Of a stretch of DNA of 64,000 bases, positions 1-8,798 are shown piece by piece. The notes under the pieces are model-generated. The model made no database searches. It was not told the origin of the DNA and worked only from the letters and a program-made list of their open reading frames with translations. The stretch comes from Natrinema saccharevitans. GTDB lineage: Archaea; Halobacteriota; Halobacteria; Halobacteriales; Natrialbaceae. Position 1 is the stretch's first letter. Every line of letters begins with the position of its first letter. The position numbers were made by a program, and so were the translations under genes. Location of the stretch: the NCBI RefSeq assembly GCF_001953745.1, contig NZ_LWLN01000003.1, positions 20,961 through 84,960 of the forward strand. The letters are read 5' to 3'.

Positions 1-1
1 G

Positions 2-310
2 GTTGACGACCTCATGGACGTTGACCCGCTGACCCTCGAGCAACTCCGATCGGAGACGTGGCTCGCGCCGGTGATCTACGAGGGCCGACTCACCCCGACG
101 ACTGCCCTCTCGAATATCGAATCGGCCCTGATGGTCGCCGAGAAGGACTACAACCGCGGGAACGAGGTTCGTGACGCCCGGCGGAAAGTCTCCGAGTTAA
201 ACAAACGACTTGCCGGCCGGCGTGACTTCGAGAACCGGGAGACGTCGTCGAACGCACCGCGTCACGACCAACAGACCGACTTCACCGGTACCGCTGCAGG
301 AGGTGACTGA
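2..310 (+). CDS. C-terminal part of an unknown acidic protein (5' end outside window)
   Basis: The reading frame is open from the first bases of the window, so the gene very probably begins upstream; an internal ATG at 14 is the first Met inside the window. The visible 103 residues are hydrophilic and mostly helical, with no recognised domain. The last codons (GGA GGT GAC TGA) spell a strong Shine-Dalgarno sequence for the membrane protein starting at 316, so the two are translationally coupled. It belongs to the operon that carries the ATPase and the MCM-like protein. Function unknown. Confidence 0.6.
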   Translation, partial: VDDLMDVDPLTLEQLRSETWLAPVIYEGRLTPTTALSNIESALMVAEKDYNRGNEVRDARRKVSELNKRLAGRRDFENRETSSNAPRHDQQTDFTGTAAGGD

Positions 311-315
311 CTACG

Positions 316-2433
316 ATGTCGCTCTCACTACTTGATGAGGCCGATCCGGAAACAGAGGACTCGCCCTCGATACTGACTCGGATCTCGAACCTCATTCTTG
401 GGGACCCGCGAAAGGCTCCACGGCGGATCCTTACGCTGCTGGTGTTCCTTTTGTTCGGGATCATCTCGCTCGGCGTCTGGTTGCTACTTAACTCGCAGAT
501 CGACACCTCCGGGTCGTCCGCCCCGATCGTCGGTCCGGCGCTGTCGATCCTGACCAGCGTTTGGACCATCCCGGTGGTGACGCTGTGGTTCACCCGTCAG
601 TGGGTGTTGTTCAACCGCAGCCGGAAAGCGAAGAAGGCCGCAGATGTCACCGGCTGGACCGTCGAGACAATCGTCCGCCTCCGCGAAGAGATCAAAACGA
701 CCGACGGCTGTACGCGGATCATCGCTTCGACCGGCGAGTCCCAAGCCGAGATCGAGGATCGAATCGACGCCGGCCTCGACGGCGAGTACGACGACGACAC
801 CGTCGATTTCTGGGCTGAACGCGCTACTGACGACTCGAAGAAAGCTGCGGAGTCTGAGGCGGCCAGCGAAGACGCGGCGGCGAGTATCTGGGACGAACTC
901 GAAGACGATGCCGACGACGAGCCCGACCGTATCGAGGAGTTACGAGCCCGCGAACGTGACCTGACCAAGGAGTACAACCGCAAGGCCGAGCGGATCGAGG
1001 AGGTACTCGAATCGGCCCTCGAGGGCGAGATTGACCCGGTGAAGGTGCTGGAAGCGGACGACCGGGCGTCGTTCTACGAGCTGGTAGACGACGAATCTCA
1101 GGACCTCATCGACGAGGCCGACGCCCTCCTCGAGGAGTGCGACCGAATCGACCAAGAACTCGAGGAGATCCGGACGGAACTCGAGACGCTACTCGAACAG
1201 GAACTCGAGACCGCTGCGGTCGTTGACGACCTCGCGGAAGGGTTCGAAGCCGCGGCCGCCCTCGATGACGCACTCTACGAGGAAGGCTACAACCGAGCGG
1301 ACTGGTTCGGCGAAAACCAGCCGACCGAAGACCGATCGCTCCGCTCCCGAATCCGCGGGATTCCGGGCTGGCTCATGTCGGCCCCCAGTCGGCTGTACGG
1401 CGCGGTTTCGTCGGACAGTGGCTCGAGTGCCAACGCCGATACCGCCCGTGATCACCAAGTCCCGTGGCGGGTTCGGTTCCTTGAGGAGGCTAAGCACCTT
1501 TGGCTCGACCTCCAGAGTGGGTTCCGAACCGGTGCTGCCGCCATCAAGTTCGGCGTCCCGGCGCTGGTTGCGTTCGTCCTGCAGTTGTTCCTCGTCGGGC
1601 TGTGGACGACGCTGCCGGTCTACGGGCTCATCCTGGCGACGAGTACGCTCGTCGGCCTCGCGTCGTTCTGGATCGTCAAGCGCCGCCGCCAGCGCCGCCT
1701 CCGACGCTACCGGCGCAACTCGACCGAGGAGTACTGGTACGACTGTGCTGGCCAGTTCAAAACCGTCCAGACGGCCGACGTGACGGCCTACATGGCGTTC
1801 ATCGGTGGCCGCCGCTACGCCGCCTACGATCGCGAGGAGTTCACCCGGAAGACGAGCCGAGTGATGTACCAGCATATCTCGGATGAACCCATTGCGCCCT
1901 CGAACCTGCAACACTACGCGCGGTGTCTCGAGCAGATGCAGCCGAACCTCAAGGGCCACCGGGAGAACGTCCTGAAACCGGGGATCATGACTGACCTTGA
2001 GCAGACGGTCCGGGATTCGGAGGACGAACTGATCCCGAAAGCGGAACTCGCGTGGTCGGTGATCGAACAGCCGACGACCTCGCGGATCGAACGCCGACTC
2101 GGACACGACCCCGAACTCGTCGCCAGCGAGTACAAGTCCCTCGTCGACGATCTCCACGTCCTCGACGAACACGAGGTCGAGTTCTTGGACGCGAACGGAG
2201 AGACGCAGTCGATCACACTCGTCTTCCCGTCGGACAAGAACCGGCTCCCGGATATCTCGGAACGACACTCGCAGTTTTCCGACCGCTTTACCGACAAGAA
2301 AGGCGACCCGGTCTACGAGATGCCCGCAGTCGATCCGCGGGACGGTCTTCAGGGCTTCATCCCGACACCCCGCGAGGCGGCGCTGCTCGGTGGGATGGAT
2401 CCGGGAGAGGTCGCGACTGCAGGAGGTGACTGA
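316..2433 (+). CDS. Four-TM membrane protein with long central coiled coil, partner of the ATPase
   Basis: 705 residues. Two hydrophobic segments lie near the N terminus (about 38-58 and 70-98) and two more about 408-453, followed by a basic stretch of Lys/Arg. Between the pairs is a very acidic helical region (about 170-310) rich in Glu/Leu heptads, predicted coiled coil. The C-terminal ~250 residues are soluble. The start ATG at 316 follows a GGAGGTGA element inside the end of the previous gene, and its own end carries the same GGAGGTGAC TGA element for the next gene. I recognise no named family. Position directly before a HerA/FtsK-like ATPase suggests a membrane anchor or channel component for a DNA-moving machine; this is inference from context. 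Confidence 0.75.
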   Translation: MSLSLLDEADPETEDSPSILTRISNLILGDPRKAPRRILTLLVFLLFGIISLGVWLLLNSQIDTSGSSAPIVGPALSILTSVWTIPVVTLWFTRQWVLFNRSRKAKKAADVTGWTVETIVRLREEIKTTDGCTRIIASTGESQAEIEDRIDAGLDGEYDDDTVDFWAERATDDSKKAAESEAASEDAAASIWDELEDDADDEPDRIEELRARERDLTKEYNRKAERIEEVLESALEGEIDPVKVLEADDRASFYELVDDESQDLIDEADALLEECDRIDQELEEIRTELETLLEQELETAAVVDDLAEGFEAAAALDDALYEEGYNRADWFGENQPTEDRSLRSRIRGIPGWLMSAPSRLYGAVSSDSGSSANADTARDHQVPWRVRFLEEAKHLWLDLQSGFRTGAAAIKFGVPALVAFVLQLFLVGLWTTLPVYGLILATSTLVGLASFWIVKRRRQRRLRRYRRNSTEEYWYDCAGQFKTVQTADVTAYMAFIGGRRYAAYDREEFTRKTSRVMYQHISDEPIAPSNLQHYARCLEQMQPNLKGHRENVLKPGIMTDLEQTVRDSEDELIPKAELAWSVIEQPTTSRIERRLGHDPELVASEYKSLVDDLHVLDEHEVEFLDANGETQSITLVFPSDKNRLPDISERHSQFSDRFTDKKGDPVYEMPAVDPRDGLQGFIPTPREAALLGGMDPGEVATAGGD

Positions 2434-2438
2434 TTCTC

Positions 2439-4931
2439 ATGAGCCAACCACAACCAGCCGAGACTCCGGACCAGGAGACCGACGACACGAACAGCGGTAC
2501 GGGCACTCAAACCGAACTCGTTCAGTATCAGGAGATCCAAGCCGAGGACGAGACCGACGTTGGGACGGCCCTCGAGAATCTCCAGCAGCAGAGCTACGAG
2601 CAAAGTGAACGCAAGTCCCAAGCCGAACACGAGGCGTTCATCCGGAAGATCATCACTGAGGCTCGATGGTCCCTTTCGGGGAAAGGCGACTACCCCGCGG
2701 ATGATCTGCTCCACGCGCTCCACTGGACGATCAAACGCGACCCGAACCTCACGGAGATCCTGTCGCCGGCCTACGACGGTGACTACATCACCAGCACGAC
2801 GAAGGCCCGCTTTTTTGATCACGACGCCGTACGGGCCGAGGGCCGGTCACCGCCAAGCCTCGAACGCGAACTCGAGGTCCTGACCGAGATCGCGAAGGAA
2901 CTCAACTACCTGAACGCGCTGACCGACCCCTCGAACTACGCGCCGGTCTACCTCGAGAAACTCGACCCCGAGGAGGTCCCCCACGCGCCGGACGTCGACG
3001 AGATCGTACCGATCGGCCGCCGGCGCGTTTCGAAAGACGACCCGGCCGAGATCAAGGACAAAGCGGTCGAGATTCCCCACGACGACTGCGACCATATCCT
3101 CGCGATCGCGAAGCCGCGCGAGGGCAAGGACTCGACGCTCACCTCTATCGGAATGAACCTTTGGCGACAGCACGGCTACAAGTACATCTCGTTGCACGAC
3201 GACGGCCGGATGGAAACGCCCATGCTGTCGATCCCCAACGACGAGCAGGCGATCAGGGACAACCTCGAGCGATTCAACCAGCAGCCCCGAGCGATGGATA
3301 CGACGGTCTACGTTCCCCGGATGGAGGGCACGCCAGAGGTGCTGCCGGCGAACTTCGAGACGTTCACCCTCGGGATCGACATGCTGACGCCGAAGGACAT
3401 CCTCCGACTCGCCGGCGTCACCGACTCGGATCCGTCCCTCGAGTTACGGATCAAAGAGGCCCTCGAGATCACGCTCGATCGCTCCCGGCAGGTCGACGAA
3501 CTCGTTAACCTGCTGTTCGACTTCGCGGAAGGCCTCGAGGCAACGATCGAGTGGACCGAGGTGCAGGACAAACACAAGAGCGACGGGTCGGTCGAAACGC
3601 GGGAGACGTCGTTCTCGCTGGCCGCCGACAAGGCCGTCGAGAAGGCCGCCCAGCGGCTTGCCCGTCTCGCCGGCGAGGGCTTCATCGCCTCACCCGACGC
3701 CGCGACGAACCTCGACTTTCAGGAGATGCTGGCTGACAAGGAGACGGCGGCGGTGCTGTGCTGTAACTTCATCGATGCCAGCGAGGGGTTCAAGTACACG
3801 ATTATGGACCTCTGGCTCCAGAAGATCATGGCCGCTCGAGACGAGTGGCCGCGTCTTCCGCGGGTCTGTCTCGAGGTCCGCGAATTGAAGAACGTCGCCC
3901 CCTCGCAGATCCAACACGCCCGCTACAAGGACCAGATTCGGGCGCTGCAACAGACGTTCCGGATCATCGCCACGCAGGGTGGCTCCCGGCGGGTCCTCCT
4001 GCTGGGGTCGACCCAGAAGTTCAACGACGTCCTCCGACCGGTGCGGAACAATATGGACACGAAGATCCTCCTACGGCAGGGGCAGGAACAGGTCCGCGAA
4101 CTCGACAAGAAGTTCGATTTCACTCCGGACCAGTTCAGCCAACTACGGACGTTCGAGACCGGCGACGGGATGATCTACGCCGACGGGGAGCCGTTCTGGC
4201 CGATCGAGTGGCGCGGCGCGCCGTGTGGCCTCGGTCTCGGCGATCAGGTCTGGCGAGACCGCTACGGGAAGGCATGGGGCGCTCGAGTGCGAGAGACGGC
4301 TGACCCGCCGTGGTCGACGAAGAACACGCCGCCGTGGTGGGTCGACGTTCTCACCGGCGATGCACTCGCCGAGGGGAAACCCGCCGTCGGTGGGTGGTAC
4401 CTGCGGCCCGAGGACTTCCCCGCGCCGGTCGCGTCGATCGACGACCCGGAGACCGCGGCCGACGCAGTCACTGACCGGCTGGTCGAGTGGGCGCTGCAAC
4501 AGCGCCGCGAGTACCCCGTCCCGTCGACGCTGACGCTCGAGCCGCTGGCCGGCGACGAACGCCAGCAGGACATCACGCTCGAGCAGATCGGTCGCGAGAC
4601 CACCTACGAGGATATCGCAAAGCGCCACGACGTGCCCCGGTCGATCACGCCGTGGCTCCGGAAGGCGGCAAGCACTCGGCAGCGATATATCACCGTCTGC
4701 GAACTCGTCGACGAACACGAGTTCACGAGCTACCCCGAACTCCACGAGGCGCTGAATATCGACGAGTGGACGCTGGGGACGTTCCGAAACCACGCGTCGG
4801 ACGACGACCGGCTCGGGCCGTGTCTCGACAAGAACGACGACCACGAGTACGTCCTGACGCCAGTCGGGAAACGCGTCCTCGAGATCGACTGGGGCGCTGT
4901 CGAGCAGGGCCTCGAGGAGGTCGATGCGTGA
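2439..4931 (+). CDS. HerA/FtsK-superfamily-like P-loop ATPase with C-terminal helix-turn-helix region
   Basis: 830 residues. A Walker A-like loop (AKPREGKDST) begins near residue 227 after a beta strand; a Walker B-like strand (RVCLEVREL) follows near residue 476, and a strand ending in GSTQ near 527 resembles the sensor Gln typical of FtsK/HerA/TraD/VirD4 ATPases. The C-terminal quarter, from about residue 690, looks like two winged-helix or HTH-like segments (YEDIAKRHDVPRSITPWLRK). Such ATPases pump DNA in conjugation, packaging or segregation. The adjacent membrane protein fits a membrane-bound DNA translocase. The Walker B acidic pair is atypical (E-x-R-E), so the family call is moderately confident. 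The stop overlaps the next start by one base. Confidence 0.7.
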   Translation: MSQPQPAETPDQETDDTNSGTGTQTELVQYQEIQAEDETDVGTALENLQQQSYEQSERKSQAEHEAFIRKIITEARWSLSGKGDYPADDLLHALHWTIKRDPNLTEILSPAYDGDYITSTTKARFFDHDAVRAEGRSPPSLERELEVLTEIAKELNYLNALTDPSNYAPVYLEKLDPEEVPHAPDVDEIVPIGRRRVSKDDPAEIKDKAVEIPHDDCDHILAIAKPREGKDSTLTSIGMNLWRQHGYKYISLHDDGRMETPMLSIPNDEQAIRDNLERFNQQPRAMDTTVYVPRMEGTPEVLPANFETFTLGIDMLTPKDILRLAGVTDSDPSLELRIKEALEITLDRSRQVDELVNLLFDFAEGLEATIEWTEVQDKHKSDGSVETRETSFSLAADKAVEKAAQRLARLAGEGFIASPDAATNLDFQEMLADKETAAVLCCNFIDASEGFKYTIMDLWLQKIMAARDEWPRLPRVCLEVRELKNVAPSQIQHARYKDQIRALQQTFRIIATQGGSRRVLLLGSTQKFNDVLRPVRNNMDTKILLRQGQEQVRELDKKFDFTPDQFSQLRTFETGDGMIYADGEPFWPIEWRGAPCGLGLGDQVWRDRYGKAWGARVRETADPPWSTKNTPPWWVDVLTGDALAEGKPAVGGWYLRPEDFPAPVASIDDPETAADAVTDRLVEWALQQRREYPVPSTLTLEPLAGDERQQDITLEQIGRETTYEDIAKRHDVPRSITPWLRKAASTRQRYITVCELVDEHEFTSYPELHEALNIDEWTLGTFRNHASDDDRLGPCLDKNDDHEYVLTPVGKRVLEIDWGAVEQGLEEVDA

Positions 4932-5875
4932 TGGACGACGAATGGATCGAACTCTTTGAGGGGCCGCTTTCGGAGTACGCTGACAGCGCCTCGAGCAACG
5001 GCCGCGTCCGGATCCCGTGGACCGAACTCTCGGAGGCGCACCCGGATTTAGCCGAATCGGTCCTCAGCGATCCGGAGACGACGTTGAAGGTCGCGAGTAA
5101 TGCCCTCGGTCGGGTCGGACCCGTTCGAACCACTGTCCGGGTGTACGACCTTCCCGACCACCGGACATACCGTGTCGGCAAGTACGGCTCGTCGATGCTC
5201 GGAAACCTCATCGGTGTTCGAGGGACAGTCGTCGATGTCAACCGGGTGAAGCCGTGCGCTCGAGAGGCCGCCTTCGAGTGTCACTTATGCGGGACGCTGA
5301 CCCGGGTGCCACAGTCTGGCGGCGATCTCATTGAACCCGGCCAGTGCCAGGGCTGCGAGCAAGATGGCGGTATGCGACTCAATTTAGCCCAGTCGGAGGT
5401 CATCGACTACCAGCGAATCATTCTCGAGCGGGCGAACTCCTCGATGGACGATCCGCCGGTCGAGATCGTTCATCTGTGGAAGGACCTCTGCGAGACGCTC
5501 AGTCCTGGTGACACCGTGACGGTCGTCGGGATCTACGATATTCTTCCCAACCAAGACAAAGCGGTTCTCGAGACCTACCTCGATGCCGTCTCGATTAACA
5601 ACAGCAAGCAGCCGGCGACCGTCGACGAAATGGCCGACTGGCAGGTCAAGAAGTGGACCTTCGAGACCGCCGACGAGCTGTGTACGGCGGGCTCGGACTA
5701 CGACTGCTCGAAACGCGAGATCGTCGAAACCGTCGCGGATGAACACGGCGTTGCCGAAGGCGAGATCACCGCGGCGCTCGAGGACCTCGACGATCAAAGT
5801 GTCGTCTCCGAACGTCGTGGTGGCCGCATTCACATCACTACATCCTCCCCTCCTACGTTCGAGCCTGCAGAGTAG
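4931..5875 (+). CDS. MCM-like protein without the AAA+ motor domain
   Basis: 314 residues. Residues ~88-190 match the MCM N-terminal OB fold: a GNLIGVRGTV strand, FEC with the zinc ligands Cys117, Cys120, Cys139 and Cys142, a DYQRIILE strand (MCM DfQ..iiQE), and GDTVTVVGIYD (MCM PGDrv.v.Giy). After this there is no Walker A, Walker B or arginine-finger region; instead ~70 residues with a winged-helix pattern (KREIVETVADEHGV then a basic wing RRGGRIHI) end the protein. A true MCM is about 650-700 residues (NTD, AAA+, winged helix), so this is an NTD-WH form. ATG at 4931 overlaps the previous stop, implying coupling to the ATPase. It could bind DNA or cap/compete with host MCM hexamers, or act as a DNA-binding partner of the ATPase. 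Confidence 0.8.
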   Translation: MDDEWIELFEGPLSEYADSASSNGRVRIPWTELSEAHPDLAESVLSDPETTLKVASNALGRVGPVRTTVRVYDLPDHRTYRVGKYGSSMLGNLIGVRGTVVDVNRVKPCAREAAFECHLCGTLTRVPQSGGDLIEPGQCQGCEQDGGMRLNLAQSEVIDYQRIILERANSSMDDPPVEIVHLWKDLCETLSPGDTVTVVGIYDILPNQDKAVLETYLDAVSINNSKQPATVDEMADWQVKKWTFETADELCTAGSDYDCSKREIVETVADEHGVAEGEITAALEDLDDQSVVSERRGGRIHITTSSPPTFEPAE

Positions 5876-6216
5876 ATCGTAACAGGATCGGACCGACCCA
5901 CCTATTACACTCGAATGCCCTCGCCGGAGCGTCTCCCGTACGTTTTCGGACGGCTGTAACACCCACACCAGCGTACCACCCGCGGGCCGGTGTAGGCGCG
6001 TATCCATCTAGGGTCCTCTCCATACAATTACGATAGGAGGGTACTACCGACACCTCGGCGTCCGGTGGGGTGTGGGTAGGGAGTAGAGGAATGGAGATGA
6101 TAGTCGATAGTAGCGCGAGTTCCAGATTCAGAATCCTGCCTGAGAATGGATCGTGATCACTACACGTACGAACTCAACACTGCCCGGATTTGTGAACGGG
6201 ATGCCATCAGCCAGTA
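5876..6216. other. Non-coding interval after the MCM-like gene
   Basis: No credible gene. It holds a 9-bp inverted repeat with arms at 5961-5969 (ACCCACACC) and 6069-6077 (GGTGTGGGT) about 100 bases apart, and several shorter GC-rich dyads between them. It lies between convergent genes, so termination is the simplest role; a replication or transfer origin is possible because of the neighbouring MCM-like gene, but nothing proves it. Confidence 0.4.
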
Positions 6217-6945
6217 TTAGAACTCTTCCGGTGGCAATTCGCCTAACTTTTTCCGATGTGTATCTCTAAGAGCTTTTCGCCCCAAGTATACACAATTGAT
6301 ATTATACTGCTTTCGTTGTTCAAGGTTTTCTCTCCATTGACTATGGTTGGTTTTTTCAGTTTCACTTCGTGTGAATATCTCCGCGCCTAAGCACCATGAT
6401 TTCTGAAAAAGATGAGGGTCATTAGAGGGATCTTCTTCAAATCCAGCGAATTGATATTCAATATCTATATCTGGCACCTGCCTTGATGTGATCTCATCAG
6501 AATGTGACCTTGGCATATTTCCTTCAAAAACGGATGATGATGTGTCCAATTTTCCATCAACCGAATCAGGAATGTTCGAGGTCTCGTAATTTTCCAAGGC
6601 TACAACATCATCAGCCCACATTTCGGCAACACTCATCCACTCCTCAGAAAAATCAATAATATCTCGTTTGTTGTTTTGGTAAAAGAAATCAATCTCTTGC
6701 TTCTTATTATCTGGGATTTCCTCTCCCAATTTTTTGATTTGATATTCAAAATCGGGGCTGCTGATGTTATACATCTCAATTCTATTCTCTAATTGCTCCA
6801 ATTTCACCCTTATTTGTTTGAATATACTATAGATTCCGGATTTTCCAGTAATACGGCGATAAGAGTAATCGAGCATGTAAACTACAAATGCCCCTAGAAT
6901 ACTAGCTAGTATACCTTCTAAAAGTTGAACTTCTATTAATTTCAT
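6217..6945 (-). CDS. Membrane-anchored unknown protein in an AT-rich island
   Basis: 242 residues. One N-terminal transmembrane helix (about residues 8-26), then a helical segment with heptad-like Leu/Ile spacing (about 45-70), then a soluble domain with no recognised motif. Codon use and base composition are clearly AT-rich and the protein is less acidic than its neighbours, which points to recent acquisition from a different source. It stands alone on the minus strand between two plus-strand blocks. A membrane-bound effector or cargo gene is possible; no function is claimed. Confidence 0.6.
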   Translation of the reverse strand: MKLIEVQLLEGILASILGAFVVYMLDYSYRRITGKSGIYSIFKQIRVKLEQLENRIEMYNISSPDFEYQIKKLGEEIPDNKKQEIDFFYQNNKRDIIDFSEEWMSVAEMWADDVVALENYETSNIPDSVDGKLDTSSSVFEGNMPRSHSDEITSRQVPDIDIEYQFAGFEEDPSNDPHLFQKSWCLGAEIFTRSETEKTNHSQWRENLEQRKQYNINCVYLGRKALRDTHRKKLGELPPEEF

Positions 6946-7253
6946 ATGGCCCGGTGTGAGGACAGACTTTGGAAGCCCGTTTTACGCTTAGAAGAAGGTC
7001 CTGGAAGTAATTAGTAATGGGGGTCGGTCTTTCGATATGTAGACTGGACACCCATGTTCTGACTCTGAATGTATGTTCTGTATTCAGTTTCTATTTCTTG
7101 ATAAAAGGTATGAAGATTGCGCTCCGCAACGTTACATCGTTCGCCTGTACTTACCTGAGTTTCGCACCGAAATATGGTTAAAAATAGTAGTGCCAACTAC
7201 TGACAGCTAGCAGTATCGAATAGCAACCGACGAGCGCCTTTCTCGAGTCCACC
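6946..7253. other. Intergenic region with promoter elements for the Toprim gene
   Basis: No convincing gene. The left part is AT-rich like the island it borders. An AT-rich box at 7176-7185 is followed by a perfect 6-bp palindrome (AGTAGT at 7186-7191, ACTACT at 7196-7201) about 50 bases before the plus-strand start at 7254, a plausible promoter/operator. A 61-residue minus-strand frame at 7011-7196 has no supporting feature. Confidence 0.35.
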
Positions 7254-8750
7254 ATGCCACCAAACGACCATGATCGCGAGCGCCAGCACAGCTCACCGCG
7301 CGAGCAAATCGATGCTCTCGCCGAACAGTACGGCGTCGACGTCGACGACCTCTTGATCCAGAGCCGTCGCCGCGACCCGATGTACAAGGGCACCGACGCC
7401 GATCACGCGAAAGCCGAGTGGTTCGCCCGGCTCTGGCAGAAAGCTGTCGAGCAGCGAGAGAGCGACCGCATCCACGTCCGCGGCGTCCACTACACGGTCT
7501 ACATGTCCGATCTCGAGGTCGAGCCACCGACGGACTGTTCGTGGGACACCTACGATAACACGCAGAAGTGCTACGACTATCTCGAGGAGTGTGCCGTCCT
7601 CGCGCGGATCCTCGGCTACATCCCGCTCGATGGGATCATCGACAAGCGCGCGGACACGCGAACGGTCACCGAGTACGGCGACCACACTGTCCGGCCTGAC
7701 CCCGAGGGGCTGCCCGCGCCGACAGGGGTTTCGACGCCCCAGATTCCCCATCCCGAGGCGCGTGCGGAGTTCGTCTTCGATCCCGCCGAGACCGACTACT
7801 CCGAGTGGGTCGCCGACCGCGTCGCCGATCGGGCCCGCGAGGAACTGTCGTTCGACGAGGCCCGCCAGTCGCCGTATCACATCGAACTGTGGTCGGAGAA
7901 GACGCTGCCCGATTACATCCGCGGCGAGGGTGGGCTCGCAGCCGAGTACGGCTGTAACGTCGTCGTGGAAGGCGAGGGCGACCTCTCGCTGACCGTCGCG
8001 AACGAGCTGGCCCAGCGGATCGAGGCCGCCGGCAAGCCCGCAGTGATCCTGTATCTCTCTGACTACGACCCCGTCGGTTATTCGATGCCGGCCAATATGG
8101 CGGGCAAACTCGCGTGGCTCAACCAGCGCGGCGATCTCGAGCAACGCGTCGTGATCGAACGGCTCGCGGTCACGAAAGACCAAATCGAGGCCCTCGAGTT
8201 GCCCCGCAAGCCGATCGAGGAGAGTTCGGCGACCGGCACCGGCGGCGTCGCGTACAACCGTCGAATCACCGAGTGGGAGCAACAACACGGCGCGGGCGCG
8301 ACCGAGTTGAACGCCCTCGAGCAGCATCCCGACGAGTTCCGCCGGATCGTTCGCGAGGCCCTCGAACGCTACACCGACCCGGATCTCGAGGCGAAGAACG
8401 AACGGCAGGGCGATCAGTGGGAGGACGACGTCCAGGCGCGCATCGAGCAGCGGCTTCGCGAGGCCGGCGTCGACGATGATCTCGAGGACCTCGAGGCGTG
8501 GGTCGCGGACTTCAACGAGGCCTACGCGGAGGTCGCGGACGTGTTCGAGCGCCTGCGGGGCATGATGGATGACGAGTCGGCGATCGGGGCGTGGGAGGCG
8601 ATGGTTCAAGAGTTGCTCGGCGAGGTCGAGTACCCCGTCGCGACGGTCCCCGACGGCGAGGCCGCCCTGCCCGAGGATCCGATCTACGACTCGAGTCGCT
8701 CCTACGCTGAAAACAAGGCCCGGATCGACCGGTATCGGGCGTCTGAATAG
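7254..8750 (+). CDS. Toprim-domain protein (Topo VI-A/Spo11-like fold)
   Basis: 498 residues. A segment near residues 210-217 (HIELWSEK) supplies the Toprim glutamate, followed by a strand-loop VVVEGEGD (~235-242) and a strand with the DxD signature LYLSDYDPVG (~265-274). This E...DxD order is that of Toprim metal-binding domains of topoisomerase VI A, Spo11 and related phage/plasmid proteins. The ~200 N-terminal residues carry a charged, possibly winged-helix region; the C-terminal ~180 residues are helical and acidic. The Tyr-bearing 5Y-CAP motif of Topo VI-A was not recognised. Likely role: DNA binding/cleavage or an accessory nuclease-like function. It heads a plus-strand cluster of small unknowns. 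Confidence 0.65.
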   Translation: MPPNDHDRERQHSSPREQIDALAEQYGVDVDDLLIQSRRRDPMYKGTDADHAKAEWFARLWQKAVEQRESDRIHVRGVHYTVYMSDLEVEPPTDCSWDTYDNTQKCYDYLEECAVLARILGYIPLDGIIDKRADTRTVTEYGDHTVRPDPEGLPAPTGVSTPQIPHPEARAEFVFDPAETDYSEWVADRVADRAREELSFDEARQSPYHIELWSEKTLPDYIRGEGGLAAEYGCNVVVEGEGDLSLTVANELAQRIEAAGKPAVILYLSDYDPVGYSMPANMAGKLAWLNQRGDLEQRVVIERLAVTKDQIEALELPRKPIEESSATGTGGVAYNRRITEWEQQHGAGATELNALEQHPDEFRRIVREALERYTDPDLEAKNERQGDQWEDDVQARIEQRLREAGVDDDLEDLEAWVADFNEAYAEVADVFERLRGMMDDESAIGAWEAMVQELLGEVEYPVATVPDGEAALPEDPIYDSSRSYAENKARIDRYRASE

Positions 8751-8798
8751 CCGTCTGTCGGCGAAACGGGGTAGATGATACACGGACCAGAACGTACC

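Noticed and set aside
1189..2268. 359-codon minus-strand frame
   Set aside because: Antisense to the coiled-coil membrane protein; no start signal or domain.
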